A DNA stretch of 64,000 bases. It comes from Hyaloscypha bicolor E (lineage: Eukaryota; Ascomycota; Leotiomycetes; Helotiales; Hyaloscyphaceae). Location of the stretch: contig NW_020194562.1 of the NCBI RefSeq assembly GCF_002865645.1, positions 434,001 through 498,000 of the forward strand, given 5' to 3'. The translations under genes were made by a program, and so were the position numbers. Of this stretch, positions 1 to 11,866 are shown one piece after another (positions within the stretch are counted from its first letter, which is position 1; every line of letters begins with the position of its first letter). Under the pieces are notes generated by a model. The model worked only from the letters and a program-made list of their open reading frames with translations, made no database searches and was not told the DNA's origin.

Positions 1-1614
1 CACAAGCGATCGCATGTTGTTCGAATGTCAGTGCCTCGACCGCTGAGCTTTGTTGAGATTGTGCCTGAGGAAGAGGATGAAGATTCTCCCCTGGTCCTGG
101 AGAGTCCTCGACTTCCAGCAATCCGCAGGTTGGAGCCCATGAAAAACAAGTCACCATCTCCTGGTTCCAGACTGAGCACTCGTCCCCCATCATCGGCAAT
201 CTTCAACCCCACAATGAAAATCCCGGCCCCGGTCTCGCGATCTGAAGATGACTCGCCCACACTCGGTCTAGAAGATATCCGCAAGGGCCAGGTCCACAGC
301 CCAACGCTATCAGTCTACAACTACTATACGGAGAATGGCGGCACCTCAGAAGACGAGTTCTTCCGCGGCAGGGGCCCGAAGCAAGTCGATAAGCCAGCCC
401 TCAAATCGCGACGCAACGGACTCAACTACTCCTCTGATCTCTCATTGTTTCCCACACATCAGTCGCAGCAAGAGCGCCAAATCCAATTAACCTCGTTCCC
501 GCCTCCTTCTCTGTCGAACTCGCCGACGCCAATTCTCACTCCTCCTTCCGGCAGACCTCTACCAAGCATAGACTTCTCTATGTCAAGTGGAGGCGTGCAA
601 CTCCACTCCTCAGCAACAGCGGCACCACCACTCCTCACGCTCTCCACGCCAACTCATCTCTCTGGCCCCCGACCAGAACCCCAAATTTTCAATCACATTC
701 GTAACAACTCCCCAGACAACAATAACAACAACTCACCACAGCGAATCTCCGTAGCATCCAGCGTCGCTCTCTTGCGCCGCATGAACAGTGAAGTATCGCA
801 CTACTCCACCGCTTCCTCGCTCTCTGAGGCAAACTCTCCTACCCTACCCCGCTACGGCTCAGTGTCGCACCTCGGACAATTCGAGGAACGTAAACGCTCG
901 CGCCCTTCCTCCAAACATTATCTCTCACTCGGGAGTTCGAATCTCGTCGCCAAGGAAGATAAATACAAAGTGGAGCAAGCAAAACAAAGAGTCGTCGACA
1001 AGCGAGATTCACACAGAGTGTACAAAGAGCGCAGGAAACGACGGAATGAAGAGTTGGAGAGAGAGGAAAGGGCGACGAATGAGTTGACGCCTGTGAAGGA
1101 GGTTAGTTCTCCGGCTACGGGTGAGAATGCGATTGGGATTGTACGCCTCAGGTTCCCGACGTTGTCGAGGGAGGGTACGAATGGGGTGACTCCACCGAGG
1201 GAGAATCAAACACGGGGAGTGGGGGATGGTACGCCTAGGAAGGGCTTGAGCGTGAGGGCTGTGGAAGTAGTGGCAGGTGACGTAAGTGTAGGGGCGGGCG
1301 AAGAGCGGTGGTCTGCTGCGATGTCGAAGCCGAAACATGGGGTCATTAGACGTGAGAGTAGGATGGAACATCCGAGTCCGAAGACGCCCCCGAAATGGGG
1401 TCTAGGGCTGGGGAGTATGGTGTTGGCGGGACAGAGAGTGTTGGATGGGGATAAGGAGAATTTGGGGAGGGGTGGAAGGCCGGCGAGTTTGGGGCTTTAT
1501 GATCAAGAGGGGTTTCTGAGAAGTAGTCCTGAGAGGGCGGAGACGGAGAGGGTTGTAAAGATGGGGGAGAAAGAGAGGAGGGACGTTAAGTGTTTGAGTG
1601 GGCTTGTGATGTGA
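1..1614 (+). CDS. Ser/Pro-rich protein of unknown function, 5'-partial
   Basis: I do not recognise this protein. The reading frame is open from the first base of the window, so the true start lies upstream or in an earlier exon. The first ATG in frame is at 25 and would give 529 residues. The N-terminal two thirds are low complexity, rich in Ser, Pro, Asn and Thr, with many SP/TP dipeptides as in phosphorylated, disordered fungal regulators. Residues of about 300-350 form a charged Lys/Arg/Glu stretch (around the YKERRKRRNEELEREERATN segment) that may be a short helix or nuclear signal. No signal peptide, membrane segment or catalytic motif is visible. No intron is needed. It converges on the MFS gene, with 282 bp between the two stop codons. 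Coding status is well supported by length and codon pattern. Function is open. Confidence 0.7.
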   Translation, partial: HKRSHVVRMSVPRPLSFVEIVPEEEDEDSPLVLESPRLPAIRRLEPMKNKSPSPGSRLSTRPPSSAIFNPTMKIPAPVSRSEDDSPTLGLEDIRKGQVHSPTLSVYNYYTENGGTSEDEFFRGRGPKQVDKPALKSRRNGLNYSSDLSLFPTHQSQQERQIQLTSFPPPSLSNSPTPILTPPSGRPLPSIDFSMSSGGVQLHSSATAAPPLLTLSTPTHLSGPRPEPQIFNHIRNNSPDNNNNNSPQRISVASSVALLRRMNSEVSHYSTASSLSEANSPTLPRYGSVSHLGQFEERKRSRPSSKHYLSLGSSNLVAKEDKYKVEQAKQRVVDKRDSHRVYKERRKRRNEELEREERATNELTPVKEVSSPATGENAIGIVRLRFPTLSREGTNGVTPPRENQTRGVGDGTPRKGLSVRAVEVVAGDVSVGAGEERWSAAMSKPKHGVIRRESRMEHPSPKTPPKWGLGLGSMVLAGQRVLDGDKENLGRGGRPASLGLYDQEGFLRSSPERAETERVVKMGEKERRDVKCLSGLVM

Positions 1615-1896
1615 TTTGAGGTCGCTTCTCATTAATTTGGGTGTGGGGGATGTTCAAGCGGCGCTTCTTTTCCTTGTGATGAATTTAGGCTATGGTGGAT
1701 TTAGGTTTGTCGGTACGGGATGTGAGGTTGGAGATTGGATTCACGGTGATTTAGCGGTTCTGTATCGGTGCTAGATAGACTTTCTATTCAGCAGCTTCCA
1801 TTCCTTCACTTATGCCCCTTGAATAAGAATAATTTAATTCAAAAAAATACAAGATTGCAATTCTCCTAGACTCCAGCTCGTCACATGCATGTATTT
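1615..1896. other. short shared 3' intergenic region
   Basis: This is the space between two convergent genes. It holds A-rich tracts around 1825-1855 (including an AATAAGAATAAT run) suitable as poly(A) signals for either gene. I see nothing else in it. Confidence 0.4.
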
Positions 1897-3715
1897 TCAT
1901 CCCATAGCTTTAGGTTTTCTCTCCTTCCCACCCCTCCACCTTAACGTCAACCTTCTATCCTTAACAAACCATCCAAATCCACCCAAACAACTAACAAACA
2001 TACTGCCACCCACCAATACCACAAGCCACTGATACCTCCTCACCCCATAACTCACCTCCACAACCCCTCCCTTAACAAGAACCCCACTCACCACACCCCC
2101 AACAATATTCCCCACTCCCCTCTGAAAGTCAAAAATGCTGTAAAGCCAAAGACCCGTTGCTCTCTGGCTGCCCCTTTCCACTCCGCTGCCCCTCCCCTCA
2201 ACCCCTATCAACTCCTCCGTACTCGCAAGGCTCGTAGCAAATCGACAATACAACACCGAATAACCACCCGAAAAGATGCCGTACAGGATAGAGAAGATGG
2301 TGAGTGGGGAAAAAGATTTGGCGAAACCCCAGAGCAGAAAGGTACAGAGGGCGGAGAAGAAAGGGGATAGGAAGAGAGGTATGTAGATGGAGTGGTGGTC
2401 GGAGAGGTAGCCGATGCCTATTTGGCCGATTATTTGGGAGGTGTTTAGGAAGGAGAGGGCTAGTGTTGATTGTGCGTTGTTTAAGCCGATGTCGTGGGCG
2501 TAGGACGGGAGGTAGACGAATGGGAGGAAGAAAGCAAGGCCTTGGAAGATGTTGGAGAGGGAGGCGGAGTAGAAGAGTGGGTTGGTGAAGACTGTGGTGT
2601 CGAGGGTTGTTTCGGAAGGGGTATTGGTGTGGACGAGGGGTAGGAGGCGGGGTTTTAGGAGGGGGAGCATCGGGCCAACGAGGATGAACTGGGTGGATAT
2701 TAGCGTGGGAGGAGAAGAAGGGAAAGGGGGACGAACTATTCCAATGGCGAATGCGCGAACGGTCGTTGCGTAGCCGTAGCTGTGGAGGAGTCGTTCTACG
2801 ACGAAGGGGAGCGCGAGACCAAAAGCACCGGCTGATCCGAACCTGATCTTATCAGTAGCGGCTCTTGAGATTTGAGAACAACTTACATGATTCCGTAAGC
2901 TAATCCTCGCCTCTTAATAAACCATTCGTTCACCATGCTGAGCACGGGAAAGTAAAGCAAGACTATACCGACACCGTACAGGAATCCTTGCGTGAACATA
3001 AGGTGCCAGAGTTTTGTGGCAAAACTGCTTGCGAGAAGAGCCACGATGCAGATCAGCCAGCCGAAGCATATCATGTGTCGTTGGTACTTTTGGTATTTGA
3101 TTGTGATTGGTGTGATGAGAGGGTTTCCGAGGTACGATATCCCCTTACAGACATCAGTTAGATTTCATAGGGAGCTGAGACATGACGTACTGTTGCCAAA
3201 ACTCCGACTACGGGAATATATCGATTGTTTTCAAAGGGTGGATGAGTCTGGAGGTACGATTGAAAGACTCCGAATGTCATGGGAAAGCCTCAAAATGGGT
3301 CAGCTTCAAGTGCTGGAATCGCAAGGGCAAACATACCCCACATCAAGCCTTCGATGGTAGCGGCACCTAGTAAACACGCCCAAGCTCTACGTCCGCTATC
3401 GCATGGTGGAACCTTTTCTTTCTGAATCCCGGTCGAGGAAATAGCTTTCTCTGGATCCAACTCGGACGCTTGTTTTGAGGTGACATCGGGAGGAAATTCA
3501 GGTTCGTTGATACCAAATGGATTAGGGAAACTGTTCTCGATGACCGGTGATCCTTTTCTCGTTGCAGAGTTTCCTAGCATCTTTGCCATTGCCCATAATG
3601 TACGAGATCCAGGAGGTACTATTCTGGCAATTGACCGAATAGACATTTCAATCGATAGAGCATGGCTTGCCCTTTTATCCGTTGTTTGATTCCCGGGAAC
3701 CTCGAGACTCGCCAT
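1897..3715 (-). CDS. MFS transporter, monocarboxylate-porter type, five exons
   Basis: This is a major facilitator transporter of the fungal monocarboxylate-permease-like family. The model is complement(join(1897..2688, 2737..2842, 2887..3143, 3191..3288, 3337..3715)), 543 residues. All four introns (44-50 bp) are GT...AG and keep frame. Exon joins restore family motifs: RRAWACLLGAATIEGLMWG joins to FPMTFGVFQSYLQTHPPFEN across the first intron, and GLAYGIM joins to FGSAGAFGLALPFV across the third. About 125 N-terminal residues are cytosolic and hydrophilic, followed by about 12 hydrophobic segments; the NEWFIKRRGLAYGI loop is typical. Family knowledge suggests plasma-membrane transport of small carboxylates or related metabolites. 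The substrate cannot be read from sequence. It converges with the gene at 1-1614. There is no sign of decay. Confidence 0.88.
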
Positions 3716-5206
3716 GTTGTGCTACACTTGAGGGCAAAAGACATTACTTAGATGAATATGAGAGATGCACAGACCCGAGTCTTTAGACTTGATGTTATAA
3801 TTCTCGTTAAGAAGGCGGTGTCGGACTGAGCGAGGGGAGTCTCAGTCTCCCGCGTCTTGGCGCCACTCCAGCCCTACTTCATCCACCACTTCGCCAGCAA
3901 GGCATCTTAGCACCCCAATCGGCAAATTCAGGAATTTAATCGTCGTACTGAATATCCGCTTTGGGTTACCTCCAGTATCAGCTGCCGTGGGAGGTTGGGG
4001 GCGTTGTGGTCAATTGGTTAATGTGACAGCTGAAACCTTCTGGCTGTCGAATCGCGTATATAGTGGCTTGCGCGGTCGAGGATGCAGCTTGCTGGAGCAG
4101 CCGCATTATTGGAGCCACGAGAATCACTCGTTCTGGCTTGGTCACGTCCTTTCTTGATATTTTGCCTGTCCTCTCAGGAGCATCTCTTTGTCATAATATT
4201 GTTGTCAACTTGTAGCGTCGCTCCCTCTGTGCGAAAGCAAAGTAATTTGGAGCCTGCAGTGATTGAGATTAACAAAATAAATATGTATTGTCCTAGACAT
4301 GGCAATTTGAACACTGGGTCTTCAGCTGCTTGCTCTAAAGGCAGGGATGTAGTTTTCGAAGCACTTGCAGCATATGCACCGTGGCACTCGGGATCTTGCA
4401 TCACAGAACTGAACTTTGATGGATAAGAATTTATGAACCACAACCACCCTAGATTCCGAACGCGGTTCCTGGTCTACTTCCCCTCTTTGGGTATTTCAGG
4501 TTTGTTCCTCGGAATGCTTTGAAGCTGTCATTTGGCCAAAATCACTCCAGAACATGGGAACAGTCCCCCCTTTTCGACTCGCTTAATCATGCGCTTTGAC
4601 AATTACGAGCACTTGGAAAACATTTCTAACTTTGTGATTGCAAATTCAGCTAAAGGGATACTATAAAATCCTCAAACAGAAAGCCATCTCAGTTATGAAG
4701 AAAGCCAAGTTCGCATGTTTGGAGCTAGTCGCCAAGGGTAGCAGGGTATTAAACTGGACTGAAAATCCGTCACGCCAATCGTCCTGCCTTTGGCTATGGG
4801 CACGATTTCGATATGTGCTTTCCATTAAAACGCATTTGAATAACCCAAGGAAGCTTCCTTTGTGTATTTAAGGTCTTCACAATTTTCTCAACGAATATAG
4901 TGATTAGTCCTTTGTCCTGTCTCGCTTGCCGAATCCGGCAGGGGCCAACTGAGTCGCAAACTGTGAGACAGTTTTGTCCCGGCTTGCAAGCTGGCCCTAA
5001 ATACTCAATTGAATCGTTCCACCCTCTGTCGGCCTCCTAGGACAATCGTCCCATTTCATCAGCTGGGAATTGCTCAAGTCCGCCTCTGATAGCCACTTTA
5101 AAACCGCGCCAGTTCTGCAATTACCAAAGCCGGCGACTCCAGTCAGGATCGCAATCATCCTCCTCCACGACATTGAATGCACAGCGTGTTCAGCGTATTT
5201 ACAACA
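3716..5206. other. divergent intergenic region, no gene recognised
   Basis: This 1.5-kb stretch separates the divergent starts of the MFS gene and the gene at 5207. It has normal base composition. A GTATATAG box lies near 4054-4061, and an open frame of 114 codons follows at 4082, but the frame has no recognisable motif and its start is only about 25 bp after the box, so I do not call it a gene. Promoters of both flanking genes must lie here. Confidence 0.4.
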
Positions 5207-6013
5207 ATGACATACATTCTGGCAGCAGACGAATTGACTGTGCGTACTTATAGCTCAAGGCCGCAGAAGAGTCCCAAGCGCAGGCTTGCCAAGTCATCGA
5301 CTCCCTCCACTGTCAAGCAAGAGTCTGACACAGACGTCGAAAGGTAACAATTTCCCCACCGCCACTATATGGACGATGCAGCTGATCCATTACGACAACT
5401 GTCTAGCCAACCATCTTCGGTCCAGCCATCCACGATGCGCACCCTGATCTTCCCAGGACCAGAATCAGTCCGTCCCGTCTTCTGCTGCACTTCCGTCATA
5501 CCAAAAGATCCTAATTACGCTTGCAAACTCGGCACCACTACCTCAATTCTCCAATGGGGACGTCTCTACAACTTCTTAGACTACTGCGCGGACTATTCGC
5601 AGGGCAACTGCGTCCCGGTCTTTGAGAATCTCACATGGCCGGCACGTGCAGAATATCTTGTCAAAGTCTTGCGCTACCATTCAGACGAAGCCCCAAAGTC
5701 ACCACCAACGTCTTCACACAGAAAGAAGAGGAGGTTTGCGCTGAGATCTGATCGGAAGGGGAAAGAGGAGGAAAAGGAGGTGGCTCAGGTGGTGAAGTGG
5801 CAGCAAGCAGCGCCGGGTCGATATTTCGTCGAGATGAAGCATGAGAAGAGAAGACGCTGGCCGGATCACGCCTTTGATGAGGTCTTGGTCACGGAGGAGG
5901 TGGGTGGTATCCCGGAATGCTTCGAAAAAGTTGAGGAGGTTACTATGGAGGCTGTTTGCCCAGTACATAGTGGGGTCAAGTGGGTTTGCGAGTTTTGGGC
6001 AAAGACGGAGTAG
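5207..6013 (+). CDS. protein of unrecognised family sharing a Cys-Pro-Val-His motif with the gene at 56956
   Basis: The model is join(5207..5343, 5407..6013), 247 residues. A 63-bp GT...AG intron (5344-5406) links an N-terminal exon (MTYILAADELTVRTYSSRP...) to the long open frame. I do not recognise the family. The first 60 residues are Ser/Lys-rich and the core follows. Landmarks are FCC (71-73), LYNFLDYCADY (99-109), VKVLR (131-135), a Lys/Arg/Glu-rich insert (150-172), PGRYFVE (182-188), and a C-terminal block VEEVTMEAVCPVHSGVKW ending in FWAK. The same landmarks occur in the same order in the 595-residue protein at 56956-58743, so the two are probably divergent paralogues. No signal peptide or membrane segment is seen. 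Conserved Cys and His could bind metal, but that is speculation. Confidence 0.72.
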
Positions 6014-6823
6014 AGCGGCGTGATTGACAGGAAATTCGCATCATTTTGAGGGATAGGAGGCAGGAAGCACTCTGGTGAGTATTCTACCAAGTATAAGCAC
6101 AGGGACTGTCACATGGAGGCAGATGAGGGAATCAACAGCCCCAATGTCATGGAGAACATTGCACAAACAGATTCCGAGTGCTTTTTGATACTGAGTGACC
6201 CTTGTCACTCTCATTTTTGATGCACCTTATCATCGAACCGAGACTTTACTTTCCAAATCTATCTCGTTTAGTGAGGTGGGTCAAGTTTGAAAGTGGTGAT
6301 GGCTGGGAATACGGGAGATTCAGGATCACCCTGCGGCATCATAGTCGGAAATAAAGTGCCAGGATCTTGAACTCATCCGCTTTTTCGGGCATTTAACTCG
6401 CGATGTTTTTTCGTATGGTCGAGACTTGGATGCATTTCTACTGGCTTCCCTCTTACCCCAGTTTTGCCCCGCATCCCCACAATCTGTCTAGCAATGGGAT
6501 GATCACATGGCGCTATGTAATGTGGGCTCGGTTAGCTTCGGATGCGCTCGGATCCTCTGGCGGCAATCCATTTAACCAAAACCCCACTAAACATTCTCGC
6601 GCAAATCGCGCAAAACCTTCGCGAGATTATCCACATCTTTCAACCGAACCTCTCTTGTGTTCCTTAAAGAAAAAGTTGGAAACGTAGCACTTGCTTTGTC
6701 CCAAGGAGGTTCGCCTCAGCCCTGGGGTAACTTGATGTTCCAAGTAAAAAAGTTCTATTAACACGACCAAGAGGTCCTGTGTATCTGCGCGTTACGGCTG
6801 CAAGGGGTTTGTACCAAATCGCC
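6014..6823. other. intergenic region upstream of the GH106-like gene
   Basis: The region is non-coding with normal composition. An open frame at 6403-6687 has no motif and sits where the promoter of the downstream hydrolase is expected. It contains the CreA/CRE1-type hexamers listed separately. Confidence 0.4.
6467..6587 (+). promoter_or_regulatory. candidate CreA/CRE1 sites upstream of the secreted hydrolase
   Basis: Three hexamers match the SYGGRG consensus on the minus strand: CCCCGC at 6467-6472, CCCCAC at 6475-6480, and CCCCAC at 6582-6587. They lie about 240-360 bp before the hydrolase start. A close pair plus a third site is typical of carbon-catabolite-repressed hydrolase promoters. 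The hexamer is short, so chance occurrence is possible. Confidence 0.35.
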
Positions 6824-9800
6824 ATGGCCTGCTCCATAGCACTTTTCCTTACTACTTTGACCCTTCAATCCCGACTCACCTATGCCATGGGAACGAATGA
6901 CCAAGTGAACGTCAATGTCGACTATGGAACATTTCAAGCCCCATCCGCAATTGTACGACCACGATTTCGGTATTGGCTGCCTGACGCATCTGTCAATTCA
7001 AGTCAAGTAGCAAATGATATCAGGGACGTGGGAAGAGTAGGTGCGGGTGGAGTTGAACTCTTGGGTTATTATCTCTATGGAAATGTTCAGATTTTCCCCG
7101 GGAATTTTAGCTTGCTTCAATCAGATTGGACGGTTAATTACTTTGGAAGTCCTGCTTGGAGTGAGATTCTCTTTCCGTTGCGATATAGTTGTATTGCTGA
7201 CACTAAGGGAAAGAAAATCTACAAACGGTTGTGCTACAGACAGCCCAAGAGGAAGGACTTGTGGTGGACTTGGCTCTTGGTCCAAATCAAGGAGCAGGAG
7301 TTCCAGCTCCCTCCGAATCCGATGGTCTACTGTGGGATCTATTTTTCTTTGAGGTTTCCATACCCATTGGAGGAACTTTTGACGGTGTGCTTCCTGGTTG
7401 GAATTCAGGCACCTTGGTGGCTGCTTCAACAGGTCTGGTTTTGAATGCTACTGCATCAACAATCACGCTTTCTCAAACCTCCCTCAACGATGTCACAAAA
7501 TTGGTAGATGGCAACGGTCACGTCAGAATAAATTCTCCTTCCAACCAAACCGGTATAGAGAATCGCTTGTTCGCATATTATCTGAAGCATTCACACTATC
7601 CAGAGGTGCAAGCACAGGATTCTGTGATGGCCGCTGTGCCCCAGTCACCCATCAAAATCTATGAGCAAAATGGATCGTGGGTGGTAGACCACTTCTCGGC
7701 TCTAGGAGCACAAACCCTGATCGACTACTGGCAAAATCATCTGCTGGACCCCTCGACGATAAATCTCATCAAGAAAGTCGGCAACTATGTTTGGGAAGAT
7801 AGTCAGGAATTTTTCTTCTTAGAGAACACCTTTTGGACTCCGGGGTTGCCGGATACCTTTTCGGCAAATCGCGGTTACAACGTCAACAAATATATCCCTC
7901 TCCTGATAAATACATTGGCAAGCTCCACGCCTAGTGCTCTTTATGTTACCGACGAGCCGGATTCTGGATCAAGCCATATTGCAGATTATCGTCAAACAGT
8001 ATGCCTAGATCGTTTTTCGGATTTGGACACTTGCTGATTTAGAACAGCTTACAGAGTTAAACGCAATCTACCTTCAAACCTTGACCAACTGGGCGCAACG
8101 AACTCTAGGGATTCAATTCTCAGCTCAAGTTGTGTACAACTTACCAATGGATATGCTAGCAAACATCCCGTATGTCAATGGACCAGAATGCGAAACATTA
8201 GCATTTGACGGCAGCATAGACGCCTACAGACAATTCGCAGGACTAGCAAATCTTGCAGGCAAACGCATAATCTCGTCCGAATCGGGCGCCGGTTTCGGCC
8301 AAACATACCAACAATCCATCCCAGATCTCCTGTCCGGTTTTAAAGGATCGATCGCCGGTGGTGTGAATAATTTTATTGTCCATGGCTACCCATATTCAGG
8401 AAATTATGGCAATACTACTTGGCCGGGCTTCACGACATTTGATTACATGTTTTCTGAAATGCATGGACCCCATCTTCCAGGATGGGACTTCTACTCGGAC
8501 TGGTTCGGCTGGCTATCCCGGAACCAATGGGTTGCACAAACTGGAATACCAAAAATCGATTTAGTGTTCTGGGCGAAGTCGACGGATCATAGACAAATTC
8601 TGCCTAAATACACAACAGATGATCTTTTAACAGCTGGTATGTTCCTCTCTCTACAGTTCGATTGATTTCAGTTGATATTTCTAGGCTTTTCCTACCAGTA
8701 CCTCAGTCCCGATAATTTCGCTCTCCCAGCAGCATATGTCTTGGACGGAATCTTGGCGCCTCAGCGCCAGCAATTCAATGCCATGGTCGTAGGAGTTAAT
8801 GAGATCTTAACTGGACCTGGAGTAATTAAGCTTTCCGAATACGCCATTGCTGGTCTCCCCATCATATTCTACGGCGGATTACCGTCCAAGTTCCAGGGCT
8901 ATAATCAAGATGGCTACGCCTCTGCCAACGCAACGATATCCCGTCTAACATTATTAAGGAACGTACATGTTACCCCTCCTGGCGTGGGACTCGCTGATAT
9001 GCTGGCGAAGATCAAGATCACTCCGAGGACGGCTGTGAGTGGGAATGGGACTTGGTATACAACCTGGCGTTCTCACTCTAGCACTGATTACGTGTACGTG
9101 TTTAATGCCGGCCAAATCTTCTCGTCTGGATCTATCAGCTTTGAAACAACAGGTGTACCATATACCTACGACACCTGGACAGGAGAAATTACACCAGTCC
9201 TCGTTTACGAACAATCGTCAACACACACTACAATCCCGCTCCAACTCGCTGGTAGTCAATCTACGGTCCTCGCTTTCAAGAATTCTGGCGGGGAGAATAG
9301 AGAGCTGTATGTACAAACTGACTCCATCCCCGCTTCAATTCTCAATATCAGATCTGGCTCATCTTTGAATGCACTGTCAGTACTCCTCACTTCGGCCTCA
9401 ACGAGTCTAATCAAACTTCAACTCTCAACTGGGAAAACCACAACCTTGCCACCAGTGCAAGGGCTCACACCAGCATTCCATCTCTCAAACTGGAGCCTCA
9501 CGATCGAATCCTGGACCTCACCTTCTAATCCGTTCGATCTCAACCCTGTCGCAGCACGCTCCAATCTCACTACCATCTTCGGTATCCAAACCTTGTTGCC
9601 GTGGAATGAACTCTCCTCCTCTCTTGAAACCGTCTCCGGCCGCGGATACTACTCGACTTCCTTTGTCTGGCCTCCTGCGACCGCGCCCCGTCTGAATGCT
9701 CCTCAGGAAATTGTTTTTAACCGCCCTCCAACAAATAACCACAATGGCGCGTTTCTTGATCTCGGCATGATTGTCCACACGGCTAGAGTTAGTGTCAATG

Positions 9801-10093
9801 GGCATGTCCTCCCTGCACTCGACGTCGCCTGGGCGCGCGCAGATATATCAAGCTATTTGCAAAACGGGGTCAATATTGTAGAGGTTGTGGTGAGTACGCC
9901 ATTGGGGAATGCGCTGAGAGCCATTTGGAGTGGCGTGGAGAGCAGTGGGAAGTTTGCTCAGAGTCAGATAGAAGCACCCGGAGTTGCGGCTTACGGGCTC
10001 GTGAGTAGTGTGGCGGTTATTCCTTACTGGGAGGTGAGTGTGAGTGCGAGTGGGTGGGAGTTTGGAGATATGGGGCTGAGGGATTGGTGTTGA
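6824..10093 (+). CDS. secreted glycoside hydrolase, GH106 (alpha-L-rhamnosidase)-like, four exons
   Basis: The model is join(6824..7160, 7208..7998, 8048..8636, 8685..10093), 1041 residues. The three GT...AG introns are 47, 49 and 48 bp and keep frame. The start at ATG 6824 gives a clear signal peptide (MACSIALFLTTLTLQSRLTYA). After it comes RPRFRYWLPDASV and GRVGAGGVELLGYYLYG, then across the first intron GSPAWRKENLQTVVLQTAQE and VVDLALGPNQGAGVPAP. This N-terminal pattern matches large fungal proteins grouped with glycoside hydrolase family 106, whose known members remove alpha-L-rhamnose from plant polysaccharides. The C-terminal third is beta-rich, and its SVNGHVLPALDVAWARADISS segment resembles the GH2-type sugar-binding jelly roll. 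Catalytic residues are not assigned here. It is probably extracellular, acting on pectin-type side chains. The gene appears intact. Confidence 0.75.
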
Positions 10094-10269
10094 CTCTGGA
10101 GATAAACTTCAGCTGGACGTCGCAGCATTTGATCACTACTTTGAAGATGAAAACCAAGAATGAGAAGAAGTTGAGTACGTTGAACTTTAAGCAGAAGTGA
10201 TTCGTATTGCTGAGAACTACGAAAATTTAGACCCTACGAGTCATGAAGGTATTAAGGATGTCTCTAATA
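10094..10269. other. 3' flank of the hydrolase gene
   Basis: Normal-composition sequence after the stop codon grades into the AT-rich block. I see nothing distinctive. Confidence 0.3.
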
Positions 10270-11080
10270 CTAAGTTGTATACTACGTTTTATTTTATTAA
10301 ATTAGCTATCTTAAGAATAGCCTTATAATAATATAATAAGCAAAAAAGGAATTAATACTTTCGTAATAATATGAAAAGTCAAAAATCATAAATAAGTAAG
10401 CCAGTTATAAAGTTTAATAATAATTTCTTAAAATAATTAATAATAAAGCCTTTTATTCTTTAATTTATATAAGTTTTAAAAGTAAGCTAAATAATTATTC
10501 ATTTAATTATATGTTCTTATTATATTATTACTATTATTATATAACAAGATCTTTTAAAGCGCCTTTATTATATATTAATAATATATTAATAAGTCTTTTA
10601 TTTCTTTTTTAATATTTAATTAATAAAATATAAAAAGGCTTAAAATAATTTTAAAAATAAAAGCATATAAGAAAAATATTAATTATTTACTAAATATTCT
10701 TTTTTTATTAATAGTTTTACAAGCTTATTATAATAAAAGAACTAATATTTAAATAATTTTAATTTAAGAAAAGTATTAAACTTAATAATAATTTTATTAT
10801 ATAATATATAACTAGAGAATTTAAAAGAAGCCTATAAGGCTTATAAAAGAGAGATTTTAGTTCAAAATCCCCCCTTTTTTTATAAAATAAAACTAAAATA
10901 TTTAATAATTATATATTACTTAAAAAAAACTCTAATATTTATTTATTTCTTAAGTATTTAATATTATTTTATATTATTTTTAAATAATAAAGCTAGCTCT
11001 TTATATTATATTATTTAATAAGTTTAAATATTAATCTAATTATTACTATATTCAAAAAAGAGTTATATGCAAGAATCTAT
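10270..11080. repeat. AT-rich, RIP-like block
   Basis: About 0.8 kb consists almost wholly of A and T with abundant TA dinucleotides and no open frame of useful length. Only one short G/C patch remains (around 10815-10885). The appearance is that of repeat DNA mutated by RIP. The original element can no longer be identified by eye. Confidence 0.6.
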
Positions 11081-11406
11081 TCTATACCCCCAATGCTATA
11101 TACTTTACGCGGCTCCATATATATTTATAGAGGCGTGGGAAGCTCTTAGATGACTCTAAGCTCTTTACTAAAAGCTTGGTCGAGAGAGCGACAGGATGGC
11201 ATACAAGTAACCAAGCATAGCAGTCACTGAACCTAACGCCCTTATAGACGGATCATACCGTGAATCAGGCAAAATGAGTGTATTCAAATTTGATAGAGTG
11301 CCCTTGTTTTCTAATTCCTCCCTCTTTTCTCCTAATCAGCACACCCTCTCCCGCGCGCTTCACATCTATCTGCCACCTCACCCCTTCGAAAGTCCAGAGA
11401 TAAACA

Positions 11407-11741
11407 TCAGTTGCATTTGTCGCTGACACCAGCAGGCTCAGTAGCACATCCATTGCTACAGATAGACTCAAATTTAATCACACCACTCGATCCGCCAATG
11501 CAATTAAACAAGTCATCTCGTCCACCGTTTGAATCCCCTTTGTTTGAATCAGCAAGTGCTTGAGCGATCTGGTCTGCATAGTTTCCTGGGCATATTTAGC
11601 TTTAAAGGACCGAGATCTGGAGGTGGATCACGTACCGATATCGAGGAGGGTACGGCCGCAGTATTTCAGGCCAGGCGTGCAATTACGAGCCACGGCGGCA
11701 GTGGCGAGTGCTATAATCATAGTGGTGCGTGTGAACTTCAT
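11407..11741 (-). CDS. small secreted six-cysteine protein, effector candidate
   Basis: The model is complement(join(11407..11585, 11636..11741)), 94 residues. A 50-bp intron (11586-11635, GTACGT...CCCAG) splits it so that neither exon forms a long open frame, which makes it easy to miss. The N-terminus (MKFTRTTMIIALATAAVA) is a signal peptide. The mature part has six cysteines, at residues 21, 28, 64, 78, 82 and 93, in the pattern NCTPGLKYCGRTLLDIGNY ... LFNCIGG ... ESICSNGC ... SDKCN. I recall this arrangement from small secreted proteins annotated in other ascomycetes, where the function is generally unknown. It lies between a RIP-like block and a DNA transposon, a common position for effectors. 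No stop or frameshift is present. Secretion is well supported; an effector role is inference. Confidence 0.8.
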
Positions 11742-11860
11742 GTTTATGAAAATGATGAGGAAGTCGCTCTGAGTACTTGAGGTGCTGTTGGAAAGGTGGG
11801 AGTGAAATGGGCAGTGCTGATGGATGATGGAGGACGTTCTTAAGGAGGGAGCATCATCCC

Positions 11861-11866
11861 TTTATA
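11861..11866 (-). promoter_or_regulatory. TATA box of the six-cysteine gene
   Basis: TATAAA on the minus strand (in GGTATAAAGGG) lies 120 bp before the start codon at 11741. A pyrimidine-rich leader follows it. Spacing and context fit a fungal core promoter and support the gene call. Confidence 0.55.

Noticed and set aside
4082..4426. 114-codon frame just after a TATA-like box
   Set aside because: No motif and no homology signal I can name, and the start is too close to the box for a normal leader. An equally long frame lies on the opposite strand.
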